DNA of 64,000 bases from Hyphomicrobiales bacterium (GTDB lineage Bacteria; Pseudomonadota; Alphaproteobacteria; Rhizobiales; Rhizobiaceae), in NCBI GenBank assembly GCA_900470805.1, contig UCCA01000018.1, forward strand, positions 248,001 to 312,000, given 5' to 3'. Numbering within the stretch: position 1 is the first letter of the stretch; each line of letters starts with the position of its first letter. The position numbers were made by a program, and so were the translations under genes. The notes beneath the pieces were generated by a model. That model was not told where the DNA came from and did no database searches. It was given only the letters and a program-made list of their open reading frames with translations. This document shows positions 9,455 to 17,253 of this stretch, piece after piece.

Positions 9455-9465
<11 letters not shown>
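8257..9465 (-). CDS. MacB-like ABC transporter permease
   Basis: 402-residue inner-membrane protein of the MacB/FtsX family. One N-terminal helix (about 20-40) is followed by a large periplasmic MacB_PCD domain and a cluster of three helices at the C-terminus with the family motif VTERTREIGIRLAIGALERQ. The start ATG 9465 is chosen because GGAGGG lies just upstream; it overlaps the ATPase gene by 11 bases. In E. coli MacB the ATPase is fused to this module, whereas here it is encoded separately. It should work with the adaptor at 10183-11484 to extrude a substrate through an outer-membrane channel not encoded in this window. Confidence 0.9.
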
Positions 9466-10171
<706 letters not shown>

Positions 10172-10182
10172 AACGCGCCCGC

Positions 10183-11484
10183 CTATCTCGACTGCTCGGT
10201 CGAATCGGTGACGATCGCGTCGTTTTCCTTGAGATCGCCGGAAACAACCTGCGTGAACTGTCCGTCCGAGGATCCGACCTGAATGACGACAGGCGACGGC
10301 CTGCCCGCCTTTAGCACCCAGACCCGACGCTTGGCGCCGGTCAGCGTTTCTCCGCCGCCCTGGTTGGATGGGCGCGGTCCCATGCGTGGCGGCGCGAACA
10401 TGCCGAACAGGCCACGATTGCGCCGGCCTTCGGCGGCCGGCGGCGCATAGCGGAGCGCGGCGTTCGGGACCATCAGCGTGCTCTTCACCGCTTCCACGGT
10501 CACGTCGGCGGTGGCGGTCATCCCGGGGCGCAGCAGCAGGTCGGCATTGTCGACCGAGAGGATCGCCTTGTAGGTCACGACGTTGTTGGTCGTCTCGGAG
10601 GCGAAGCGGATCTGTTTGATCTCGGCCGGAAAGGTCCTGTCGGGATAGGCATCGACCGTGAACGTGGCCTTCTGGCCAACGGCGATCTGGCCGACATCGG
10701 CCTCGTCGACATCGACCTGCAGCTCCATCTGGCGCAGGTCGCCGCCAATGACGAAGAGAACAGGCGCGGACAGCGACGCGGCAACTGTCGCGCCGGGATC
10801 GACTGAACGGGTCAGGATGACGCCATCGATCGGCGAGATGATCTTCGACTTGGAGAGATTGACCTCGGCCAACTGCAGATCGGCCTCGGCCGACAGCACA
10901 GCCGCCTCGTTGATCTCCTTGGCGGCCACCGCGGAGTCATACTTGTAGCGCGCATCCTCAAGGCTCTGCTGTGTCGTCACGTTGTTCTGAACGAGATTGC
11001 GAGTGCGCTCATAGGAGCTCTGGGCGGACTGCAAATCGGCGGTTGCCTTGACGACGTTTGCCTTGGCCGAATCGAGCTTGGCCTGCGTGCTCTTGAGATC
11101 GGCTTCAACCTTGTTGGTGTCGAGCACCGCCAGCACGTCGCCTGATTTCACCTCGCTGTTGTAATCGACATTGACGTCGCGGACCGTGCCGGACAGCTCG
11201 CTTGATATATCGACCTGCTCGGTCGGCTGCACCGATCCTGTGGCCGTGACCAGCACGGTTAGGTCGCCGTTTTTCACTGGCTGGGTGGTGTAGCTCACTT
11301 CGCTGCTGCTGCGGCCCGCATAGAGATAGGCACCGCCACCAAGGAGAATGATCGCCACAATGAGAATCACGATACGGCGGAGCCAGTGCCCCTTTTTCCG
11401 CTGCCGCGACGACGCGAGAACCGCGGCCAGATCGGCGCTGCCTGTCGTGCTTGTTCTGTGGTTCGAATTGCTGATGTCGTTCAT
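10183..11484 (-). CDS. MacA-like periplasmic adaptor (HlyD/RND efflux adaptor family)
   Basis: 433-residue membrane-fusion protein. A cytoplasmic N-terminus of about 36 residues leads to one transmembrane helix (37-56), then a barrel-sandwich hybrid domain split by a long alpha-helical hairpin (about 120-220, rich in Lys, Ala and Gln) and beta-barrel domains. The DVDEADVGQIAVGQKATF region is typical of MacA-like adaptors. ATG 11484 is preferred to the one at 11499 because GAGG precedes it. It is the first gene of the efflux operon; no TolC homologue is present locally. Substrate unknown (macrolides, peptides or lipids are possible for the family). Confidence 0.9.
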   Translation of the reverse strand: MNDISNSNHRTSTTGSADLAAVLASSRQRKKGHWLRRIVILIVAIILLGGGAYLYAGRSSSEVSYTTQPVKNGDLTVLVTATGSVQPTEQVDISSELSGTVRDVNVDYNSEVKSGDVLAVLDTNKVEADLKSTQAKLDSAKANVVKATADLQSAQSSYERTRNLVQNNVTTQQSLEDARYKYDSAVAAKEINEAAVLSAEADLQLAEVNLSKSKIISPIDGVILTRSVDPGATVAASLSAPVLFVIGGDLRQMELQVDVDEADVGQIAVGQKATFTVDAYPDRTFPAEIKQIRFASETTNNVVTYKAILSVDNADLLLRPGMTATADVTVEAVKSTLMVPNAALRYAPPAAEGRRNRGLFGMFAPPRMGPRPSNQGGGETLTGAKRRVWVLKAGRPSPVVIQVGSSDGQFTQVVSGDLKENDAIVTDSTEQSR

Positions 11485-11667
11485 GCGAGCCTCGATCAAA
11501 TGCGGCCAGTCCGACCGTCAGTCACGCAGTAACGGCATGAAGCTGAACGCAGGATTAGCGAGCAACGCGATTCGCACGACACAACGACAAAGGGAAATGA
11601 AATCTTGGTAATCTTGGGAAGGTTTTGGAAACACAGCCCATATCTTACCGAGGCCAATCTGGAATCG

Positions 11668-11699
11668 AAAAGACCCGCGCGTGTTCTTGCGCAGGCCCT
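11668..11699 (-). terminator. Probable terminator of the 68-residue ORF
   Basis: On the minus strand GGCCTGCGC and GCGCGGGTC pair over nine bases (two G-T) around an eight-base loop, followed by TTTTC. It lies about 40 bases after the stop of the small gene at 11740-11946. Confidence 0.55.
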
Positions 11700-11739
11700 T
11701 TGCTTCCGGATCAATCCTAAAGGGTAGCGAAATATCGCG

Positions 11740-11946
11740 TCAGGCGCCCAACGCCGCCAGCGACACCGGAGGACGACGTTTGGCGGCCATAAGGAGATCC
11801 AGTTCAGTGGCAGACGGCCCAAACTTCTCGAAGAGCCGCGCAGCTTCTTCTGCTTCAAGCCGGTAGCGGCGAGAAAACTCAGCGAGGCTGTAGGCGCGGC
11901 CACGAAGAACCTTACGGGTGGTGGAGTGTTCGATCACATCGGTCAT
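11740..11946 (-). CDS. small conserved hypothetical protein (68 aa)
   Basis: A 68-residue acidic/basic mixed protein without membrane segments. The middle (SLAEFSRRYRLEAEEAARLF) looks like a helix-turn-helix-like or helical hairpin segment, and the C-terminus LLMAAKRRPPVS is basic. AGGAGA precedes the ATG at 11946 at good spacing, and a terminator-like hairpin follows, which supports a real gene rather than a chance frame. I recognise similar short proteins as hypothetical in Rhizobiaceae but know no function. It is monocistronic and divergent from tRNA-Lys and the small stress genes to its right only in position, not by an obvious shared promoter. Confidence 0.7.
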   Translation of the reverse strand: MTDVIEHSTTRKVLRGRAYSLAEFSRRYRLEAEEAARLFEKFGPSATELDLLMAAKRRPPVSLAALGA

Positions 11947-12222
11947 GGCTATCTCCTGCTTATGGACAGTGAGATAGGGCGTTGATCCATTTCGTAAAGT
12001 GCCAGATCTATGCGAAGGCGTTGAATTTACTTGTTATTCCGGTGGAACTTTTTGCCCGCTGTCGCGTTAGATGCAGATGTAACTTGAGCTATACCGCGGT
12101 CTTCGTTGCTTTGCCGTGTCGATCGTGCGTCTGACCGCGCCATCATATCCATGGAGACATACGGAAACAGTACCCCAACACCTCAGGCACCACCATAATT
12201 CCGGTAAGTTCATGATTTTGCT

Positions 12223-12298
12223 TGGTGAGAGCGCAGGGGTTCGAACCCTGGACCTACTGATTAAAAGTCAGTTGCTCTACCGGCTGAGCTACGCTCTC
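12223..12298 (-). tRNA. tRNA-Lys (anticodon UUU)
   Basis: A complete 76-base cloverleaf read on the minus strand. The acceptor arms GAGAGCG and CGCTCTC pair fully, the D-arm has GCTC/GAGC, the anticodon stem ACTGA/TCAGT encloses loop CTTTTAA giving anticodon TTT (plus-strand 12263-12265), and the T-arm is CAGGG-TTCGAAC-CCCTG. The discriminator base is A and CCA is encoded (12223-12225). No integrase or attachment-site duplication is visible beside it. Confidence 0.97.
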
Positions 12299-12474
12299 CC
12301 TCGGCGCAAGGCACGAATAAATCGGCCCGGCTGGAAGTGCGCGGAACATATGCAGACGACCCATTGCGGTCAACCGAAAAATCTATCTTTCCTGTGCATT
12401 AGGCACATTTCTTGCGACGTACACCTACCGTGCCGCGCTGGTGAAAGCCAACGCGACATAATCGGTGTGGCCGT

Positions 12475-12499
12475 GGAACATTTTGCCTTCTTGGCAGTT
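12475..12499 (+). promoter_or_regulatory. Candidate general-stress (EcfG/RpoE2-type) promoter of the DUF2934 gene
   Basis: GGAAC at 12475-12479 is followed, after 18 bases, by TT at 12498-12499. This fits the GGAAC-N18/19-TT consensus known for the Sinorhizobium RpoE2 (EcfG) sigma factor. The predicted transcription start is about 20 bases ahead of the ATG at 12527. The match is short, so it is supportive rather than decisive. Confidence 0.5.
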
Positions 12500-12526
12500 C
12501 AAGCGATGGAACCATCGGAGAATGAC

Positions 12527-12793
12527 ATGTCAGACCACGAAAACCGTGTCCGTGAACGCGCCTACTCGATCTGGGACAGTCGAGGCCGGCCGGATGGAAA
12601 GCATGACGAACATTGGGCCGAAGCAGAGCATGAGATCAGCCACAGCGGCGATGAGATCGAAGGCGACGATCTGCCCAATCTCGGCGTCCTGCGCGAAGCA
12701 GCCCGGCAGCATACAGACAGCTTCATCGTCAAGACGGATCTTGAGGATGCCGATCAGCGCAAAGCGACCCCTGGCGTACGCGAACAGCCTTGA
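12527..12793 (+). CDS. DUF2934 domain-containing protein
   Basis: 88-residue soluble, highly charged protein. The N-terminal half (ENRVRERAYSIWDSRGRP, then HDEHWAEAEHEI) matches the DUF2934 pattern of Arg-rich helix, W, GRP and HW-AE motifs seen in many alphaproteobacterial small proteins. Function unknown; the family is often found among general-stress genes. ATG 12527 is chosen because GGAG stands about seven bases upstream; the frame is open further left, but that part overlaps the tRNA. A GGAAC-N18-TT promoter candidate lies at 12475. The entericidin gene follows after 59 bases and may be co-transcribed. Confidence 0.82.
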   Translation: MSDHENRVRERAYSIWDSRGRPDGKHDEHWAEAEHEISHSGDEIEGDDLPNLGVLREAARQHTDSFIVKTDLEDADQRKATPGVREQP

Positions 12794-12852
12794 CAGCACA
12801 GTATCCATTCAGCCGCTCGTTTGAGCCGTTTTGTCGGAAAGGGATTTGACCT

Positions 12853-13014
12853 ATGACACACTCCATAATAGGCAAGGTAGCAGCTGCTCTGTGCATCATG
12901 CTGGCACTGAGTTCGTGCGGCAACACGATCCGCGGCGTCGGCAAGGATGTTGCCGGTACCGTCGATGCCACACAGAACGCCGGTAACCGCGTCGGCAATG
13001 CGGCTGCGAAGTAG
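12853..13014 (+). CDS. entericidin A/B family lipoprotein
   Basis: A 53-residue small lipoprotein. The N-terminus MTHSIIGKVAAALCIMLALS runs into a lipobox-like LSSC with lipidation expected at Cys22, followed by GNTIRGVGKDVAGTVDATQN, the entericidin signature. Entericidins are cell-envelope lipoproteins; in enterobacteria EcnA and EcnB form an antidote/toxin pair under stationary-phase control, but single copies in rhizobia have no proven role. A hairpin terminator lies about 100 bases downstream. It follows the DUF2934 gene and may share its promoter. Confidence 0.85.
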   Translation: MTHSIIGKVAAALCIMLALSSCGNTIRGVGKDVAGTVDATQNAGNRVGNAAAK

Positions 13015-13115
13015 TCCATCGGACCGCAAAGTTTCCGCGAGCTTCAAACCGAGCCGATCCGGCATCGGTCATGGGCATTCTAATGTTTACGAAGACGAGC
13101 ATCGTATCTAGATTG

Positions 13116-13138
13116 GGGCGCCGTGGGGCGCCCTTTTC
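13116..13138 (+). terminator. Rho-independent terminator after the entericidin gene
   Basis: GGGCGCC and GGCGCCC pair around a GTGG loop, followed by TTTT. It lies about 100 bases past the entericidin stop and ends just before the palindrome at 13145. Confidence 0.65.
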
Positions 13139-13142
13139 CATA

Positions 13143-13156
13143 TATGGTGCGCACCA
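13143..13156 (+). promoter_or_regulatory. Palindromic element TATGGTGCGCACCA upstream of the DUF6665-like gene
   Basis: Contains the 12-bp perfect palindrome TGGTGCGCACCA (13145-13156), 53 bases ahead of the ATG at 13210. The same 14 bases occur in the same orientation relative to the gene upstream of pdhA (46021-46034). A TGGT-N4-ACCA layout is typical of dimeric regulator sites; the protein is unknown. Confidence 0.5.
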
Positions 13157-13209
13157 TGGCGATCGCCGCCTCTGAGTTGGTGTAGCTCCAAATATCATGT
13201 GGGTGCTTC

Positions 13210-13533
13210 ATGAGTTTTCGTCCACCGCAATCGCTGAGGGAGCCCTTTTCGGTCGAAAGCGGCTTAAATGTCCTCGAATACGAATTGAGGGCAGAGCGCG
13301 CGAATTCACTCGGTCGCAGCGGCCTGAAAGCCGAAGCGGCACTTGCCGATCTCAAGGCCTGGAACGAGCAGCGGCATGGCCGCGAGCAGCGCGAGGCCCT
13401 CTTGAAGAAGGCGGCCGCTGCGGTGTGGGATCTCTTCGTTCAGCGCGAGATCTGCGGCCTGCGCAACAGCCGCGACGTTATCCAACGCTACGCCATACCG
13501 GACGAGGTCCTGGTGCGGCTAGGTTCAAGCTAG
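13210..13533 (+). CDS. hypothetical protein, DUF6665-like (107 aa)
   Basis: 107-residue soluble, helix-rich protein. It has the pattern I associate with DUF6665: SGLNVLEYELRAERANSLGR near the N-terminus, a charged middle helix, then VWDLFVQREICGLRNSRDV and a C-terminal YAIPDEVLVRLG. The family is recalled from memory, so the assignment is tentative. Function unknown. The start ATG 13210 has only a weak Shine-Dalgarno. It lies downstream of a palindrome shared with the pdhA leader and ends 18 bases from the convergent diguanylate cyclase gene. Confidence 0.72.
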   Translation: MSFRPPQSLREPFSVESGLNVLEYELRAERANSLGRSGLKAEAALADLKAWNEQRHGREQREALLKKAAAAVWDLFVQREICGLRNSRDVIQRYAIPDEVLVRLGSS

Positions 13534-13551
13534 CGGCATTGGCGGTTGCAC

Positions 13552-15357
13552 TCAGGCGGTTCCGCGCTTCTTTTCGTCGGCGAGGAGCGCAGATGCCAGC
13601 ACTGTCATGTTTCGACCATGCGTCTTGGCGTCGAGCAAGGCGGCGTCGGCGCGGATGAGAAGCGTGGTCGCCGCCCCCTTGTCGAAGGAGGATGCCACGC
13701 CGATCGAGACCGAAACGGCGCCGAGGATGCGGCCGCGGTGCGATAGCGGCGTGCTGCGGATATTCTCCCGCACCCGCTCGGCAAGCGCCAGACCTTCGGC
13801 ATCGTCAAGGTTCGGCATCAGCGCGGTGAACTCCTCGCCGCCGAATCGATAGGCCCGGCCGGAATCGCCGATCGTGTCGCTGATGATCTGGGCGACATAT
13901 CGCATCACTTCATCGCCGGCATCATGGCCGAACTCGTCATTGAACCGCTTGAAGTGATCGATATCAATCATCATGCAGGCCAAAGGCCGGGATGCGCTGT
14001 CACGGACGTGGCTGTTGAGGTCCTCGTCGAGCGAACGTCTATTGTAGAGACCGGTTAGGGCATCGCGGATCGAGAGGTTCGTCAGCTTGTCGCGGAGCTG
14101 CAGATTGGCGGCGGCGAGACCGATGTTCTCGGCGATCAGTTCCAGATAGAGGCGCGATGCCTCCGCCACCATATGCCCCTCTGGACGTTCCTCGAAATAG
14201 AGCAGGCCGATGGCATCGCCCTGCGCCGTGAGCGGCACGCACAGGCCGGCGATATCGGCGTGGTCGAGATGCTGGCAGCTGATGTCGCCGTGCTCGTGGG
14301 AGCTGACATGCGGACGGCCGCGTCGCAGCCCCCAGCAGGCGGTGGCTGGAAATACCGGCTCGGAGCGTTGCGGGTCGAGCCACGACGATCTCCTCGACAA
14401 CGTGGAGCGGCTCTCGTTCATGATGTAGAGGTTGCCGGCGAGTTCAGGAAATATCTGCGGCGCGAAGAGCGCCACGACTTCGGCCAGTTCCTGCTGTGCC
14501 TGGCAGGCCTGGAGCCGGTGCATCATCTGCAGGATCAGGTCCTTGGTCTGCTGGTCGCGGCGGCGCTCGGCGTCGAGCCGGTCGCGCTCCAACCCATTCG
14601 CCCGGAAGATATGGATCGCCTCGTTCATTTCGCCGATCTCGTCGCGCCGCGTGTCGAGGGGCACATCGACAGCGTAGTCCTGCTTCGCCAGACGGCTGAC
14701 GATGCCGGTCATGCGGATCAGCGGCATCGCCACCCGACGCTTGAGGACGAAATAGAGGACACCGAGGAAGAGTATGGCGGTCAGCGACAACAACGTCTTG
14801 GCAACGAAGCCCCACCAATCGCTTCTGATCTGGGCATCCTGCATAGCGGCTTGGGTGCGGGCATTGGTCAACTCGCGAAACCGAGTGACGGCACCGAGCA
14901 GGGCCGTCTGAACGCGGTCGTGCTCGGGGCCGAATAGCGTCTCGCGCGCCCCAGCCTGATCGCCGTTGCGGTAAGCAGCCACAGCGGCAGCCTCGATCCG
15001 ATCCAGCACGTCGGCGTTGGTCTCGACCTCGTCGAGCGCCTCGACTTCGACCGGTGTCGCGCCGAGTTGCCTGACGCCCTTGATCGCGCCTTCGCGCAAC
15101 CTCTCCTCGCTTTCCTTCCCCTGAAAGGCTTCGAGATGCCTGACATCGCCGCGCATCACGTAAAGGCGGGCCTCGTCGGTGCGCTCTTCCGAACCAAGCG
15201 CCAGATCGTCGGCAAGCTCGCTCAGCGTCAGGTGTTCCTCGACGGCGGTCCGCTCACGCGTCGCACTGGAGGCAGAAAGGATGAAAGCCGTGCCCGACAG
15301 CACCGTCAGAACGACGGTCACTCCGTAGGCCCAGTTGGTGATAACGCTTATCCTCAT
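13552..15357 (-). CDS. membrane diguanylate cyclase (HAMP-GAF-GGDEF)
   Basis: 601-residue sensor enzyme predicted to make cyclic di-GMP from two GTP. Two transmembrane helices (about 7-29 and 184-206) bracket a 150-residue helical periplasmic sensor. A HAMP domain follows (207-260), then a coiled segment, a GAF-like domain (about 285-415) and a GGDEF domain (about 430-590). The active-site loop is GGEEF at 506-510 and metal-binding Asp is in MIDIDHFKRFND, so it should be active. The inhibitory I-site RxxD is missing: the residues before GGEEF read GDSGRAYRF. The ATG at 15357 gives the full first helix. It is divergent from ccdA. Confidence 0.92.
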   Translation of the reverse strand: MRISVITNWAYGVTVVLTVLSGTAFILSASSATRERTAVEEHLTLSELADDLALGSEERTDEARLYVMRGDVRHLEAFQGKESEERLREGAIKGVRQLGATPVEVEALDEVETNADVLDRIEAAAVAAYRNGDQAGARETLFGPEHDRVQTALLGAVTRFRELTNARTQAAMQDAQIRSDWWGFVAKTLLSLTAILFLGVLYFVLKRRVAMPLIRMTGIVSRLAKQDYAVDVPLDTRRDEIGEMNEAIHIFRANGLERDRLDAERRRDQQTKDLILQMMHRLQACQAQQELAEVVALFAPQIFPELAGNLYIMNESRSTLSRRSSWLDPQRSEPVFPATACWGLRRGRPHVSSHEHGDISCQHLDHADIAGLCVPLTAQGDAIGLLYFEERPEGHMVAEASRLYLELIAENIGLAAANLQLRDKLTNLSIRDALTGLYNRRSLDEDLNSHVRDSASRPLACMMIDIDHFKRFNDEFGHDAGDEVMRYVAQIISDTIGDSGRAYRFGGEEFTALMPNLDDAEGLALAERVRENIRSTPLSHRGRILGAVSVSIGVASSFDKGAATTLLIRADAALLDAKTHGRNMTVLASALLADEKKRGTA

Positions 15358-15510
15358 GAGCGCATATTAGATATTTCGAATTGCCAGACAATTAACGGAG
15401 GTTGCATCCCACTGCCGTTGCTCCCGCTCAACGAGACGCAAAAAGGTGATTGGCGGGAGCCGACCCGCTGCGGTAGGACTGCGCACCATTGCGTTTGCCG
15501 GAGAGCCTGC

Positions 15511-16260
15511 GTGTCGATTGCCGATATATCCCTGTTGAGTGCCTTGATTGCCGGCGCGCTGTCGTTTCTGTCTCCCTGCGTTCTCCCGCTGGTACCGCCC
15601 TATCTCTGTTACATGGCCGGCATTTCCGTCGAGCAGTTCCGCGGCGGTGGAGCGGTAACCGTTGCACCGGATGTGCGACGCGGCGTGCTGTTTTCGGCGC
15701 TGTTTTTCACGCTCGGCTTTGCCACTGTCTTCGTGGCGCTTGGCGCCGGCGCATCGAGCATCGGCATGGTGCTGCGCCAGCATCTCGATCTGCTGGCCAA
15801 GGTCGGCGGGCTGATCATCATCGTCATGGGGCTGAACTTCCTTGGGCTGTTCCGGATCGGCATGCTTTCTCGCGAGGCGCGCTTCCAGAGCGGCGGCAAG
15901 CCGGCGACGCTGACGGGCGCCTATGTGATGGGGCTGGCTTTCGCCTTCGGCTGGACGCCATGCATCGGCCCCGTGCTCGGCGCAATTCTCGGCGTTGCCG
16001 CGTCGCGCGAAACGGTCGGCTCAGGCGCCGGACTGCTCGCGGTCTATTCGCTGGGCCTCGCCATCCCGTTCTGGATCGCCGCCGGTTTCTCCGGTGCCTT
16101 CATGGGCTTTCTCAAACGCTTTCGCCGGCATCTCGGCACGGTGGAGAAGGTCATGGGCGTCTTTCTGATCCTTACCGGCCTTGCCTTCATCTTCGGATTC
16201 GTCAGCGACGCCGCAATCTGGTTCCAGCAGACCTTTCCAATCCTGATGAAAATCGGTTAA
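15511..16260 (+). CDS. ccdA: cytochrome c biogenesis protein CcdA
   Basis: 249-residue membrane protein that carries reducing equivalents from cytoplasmic thioredoxin across the inner membrane for cytochrome c maturation. About six helices are visible, and the two conserved redox cysteines sit in LSPCVLPLVPPYLCY near the N-terminus and GWTPCIGPVLG in the middle. The start is GTG at 15511 with GGAGAG six bases upstream; the frame is open further left but overlaps the promoter of the divergent cyclase gene. The other ccm genes are not in this window. Confidence 0.92.
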   Translation: MSIADISLLSALIAGALSFLSPCVLPLVPPYLCYMAGISVEQFRGGGAVTVAPDVRRGVLFSALFFTLGFATVFVALGAGASSIGMVLRQHLDLLAKVGGLIIIVMGLNFLGLFRIGMLSREARFQSGGKPATLTGAYVMGLAFAFGWTPCIGPVLGAILGVAASRETVGSGAGLLAVYSLGLAIPFWIAAGFSGAFMGFLKRFRRHLGTVEKVMGVFLILTGLAFIFGFVSDAAIWFQQTFPILMKIG

Positions 16261-16302
16261 GCCTGAGGTCCTCCCGACGACCTGCCCGCATTGGAATAAA
16301 GC

Positions 16303-17253
16303 TTGGCCGACATTGTCAGTCTTCTCCTGCCGTTCTTCGGCCTGATCCTCATTGGCTACATCGCAGCCAGAATAACCAAGCAACCGGCAGAGGCGATGGG
16401 ATGGCTGAACACCTTCATCATCTATGCCGCCCTGCCCGCGCTCTTTTTCAAGCTCGTATCGCGTACCCCGTTCGAGGACCTGACGCGGATCGATTTCATC
16501 GCCACCGATCTGGCGGCCACCTACTCGATCTTTATTGCGCTGTTCGTGATCGGCCGCTGGATCCGCGGCAATTCGTTCGCTGACAGCACTATCCAGTCTT
16601 TCGCCGGCGCCTATGGCAACATCGGCTATATGGGTCCGGGGCTTGCGCTGATCGCGCTTGGCGAAGGGGCGGCGGTGCCGGTGGCGCTGATCGTCTGCAT
16701 CGAGAATGCTTTCCACTTCATCGTGGCGCCGGCGATGATGGCCGCAGCCGGTGACGACACACGGTCGCGCCGGCAACTGACCTTGGATATTGCGCGCAAG
16801 GTGGCGTTACACCCGTTCATCCTGTCGACCGTGCTTGGCTTCATCGCCGCGGGCTTTCACGTGCCACAGCCGGAAGCGTTTCAACGGTTCGTTGATTACC
16901 TCGCGCAGGCAGCAGCGCCATGCGCACTGTTTGCAATGGGAGTCACGCTGGCGCTCAGGCCGATCAAGCGCATTCCCGTCGAGATCAGCTACATCGTGCC
17001 GGCCAAGCTCATCATCCATCCGCTCGTCGTCTATCTCGCGCTGACGGCTGTCGGCGGGTTCGAGCCGGTGTGGATCTATGCGGCAGTGTTGCTCGCGACG
17101 CTGCCGACGGCGACCAACGTGTTCGTCATCGGCCATCAATACGGCGTCTGGCAGGAACGCGCCTCGGCAACGATCCTGATCACCACGGCTCTTTCGGTGG
17201 TGACCGTCTCGGCGTTTCTGCTGGCGATAAAATCAGGCCTTCTTCCGACCTAG
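16303..17253 (+). CDS. AEC family transporter (auxin efflux carrier-like permease)
   Basis: 316-residue integral membrane protein with about ten helices in two inverted halves, the layout of the auxin efflux carrier/MdcF family. SFAGAYGNIGYMGPGLAL in the first half and LLATLPTATNVFVIGHQYGV in the second carry the conserved Asn/Gly-rich crossing segments. Bacterial members move carboxylates such as malonate or other organic anions; the substrate here is unknown. The start is TTG at 16303 with a modest GGA upstream. It starts 42 bases after ccdA and its end overlaps the convergent hydroxylase gene by 21 bases. Confidence 0.87.
   Translation: MADIVSLLLPFFGLILIGYIAARITKQPAEAMGWLNTFIIYAALPALFFKLVSRTPFEDLTRIDFIATDLAATYSIFIALFVIGRWIRGNSFADSTIQSFAGAYGNIGYMGPGLALIALGEGAAVPVALIVCIENAFHFIVAPAMMAAAGDDTRSRRQLTLDIARKVALHPFILSTVLGFIAAGFHVPQPEAFQRFVDYLAQAAAPCALFAMGVTLALRPIKRIPVEISYIVPAKLIIHPLVVYLALTAVGGFEPVWIYAAVLLATLPTATNVFVIGHQYGVWQERASATILITTALSVVTVSAFLLAIKSGLLPT

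Noticed and set aside
12223-12298. tRNA-Lys as a genomic-island attachment site
   Set aside because: No integrase, no duplicated tRNA end and no shift in composition are visible beside it.
12116-12526. Upstream extension of the DUF2934 gene
   Set aside because: It would read through the tRNA-Lys gene; ATG 12527 has a good ribosome binding site and matches the family start.
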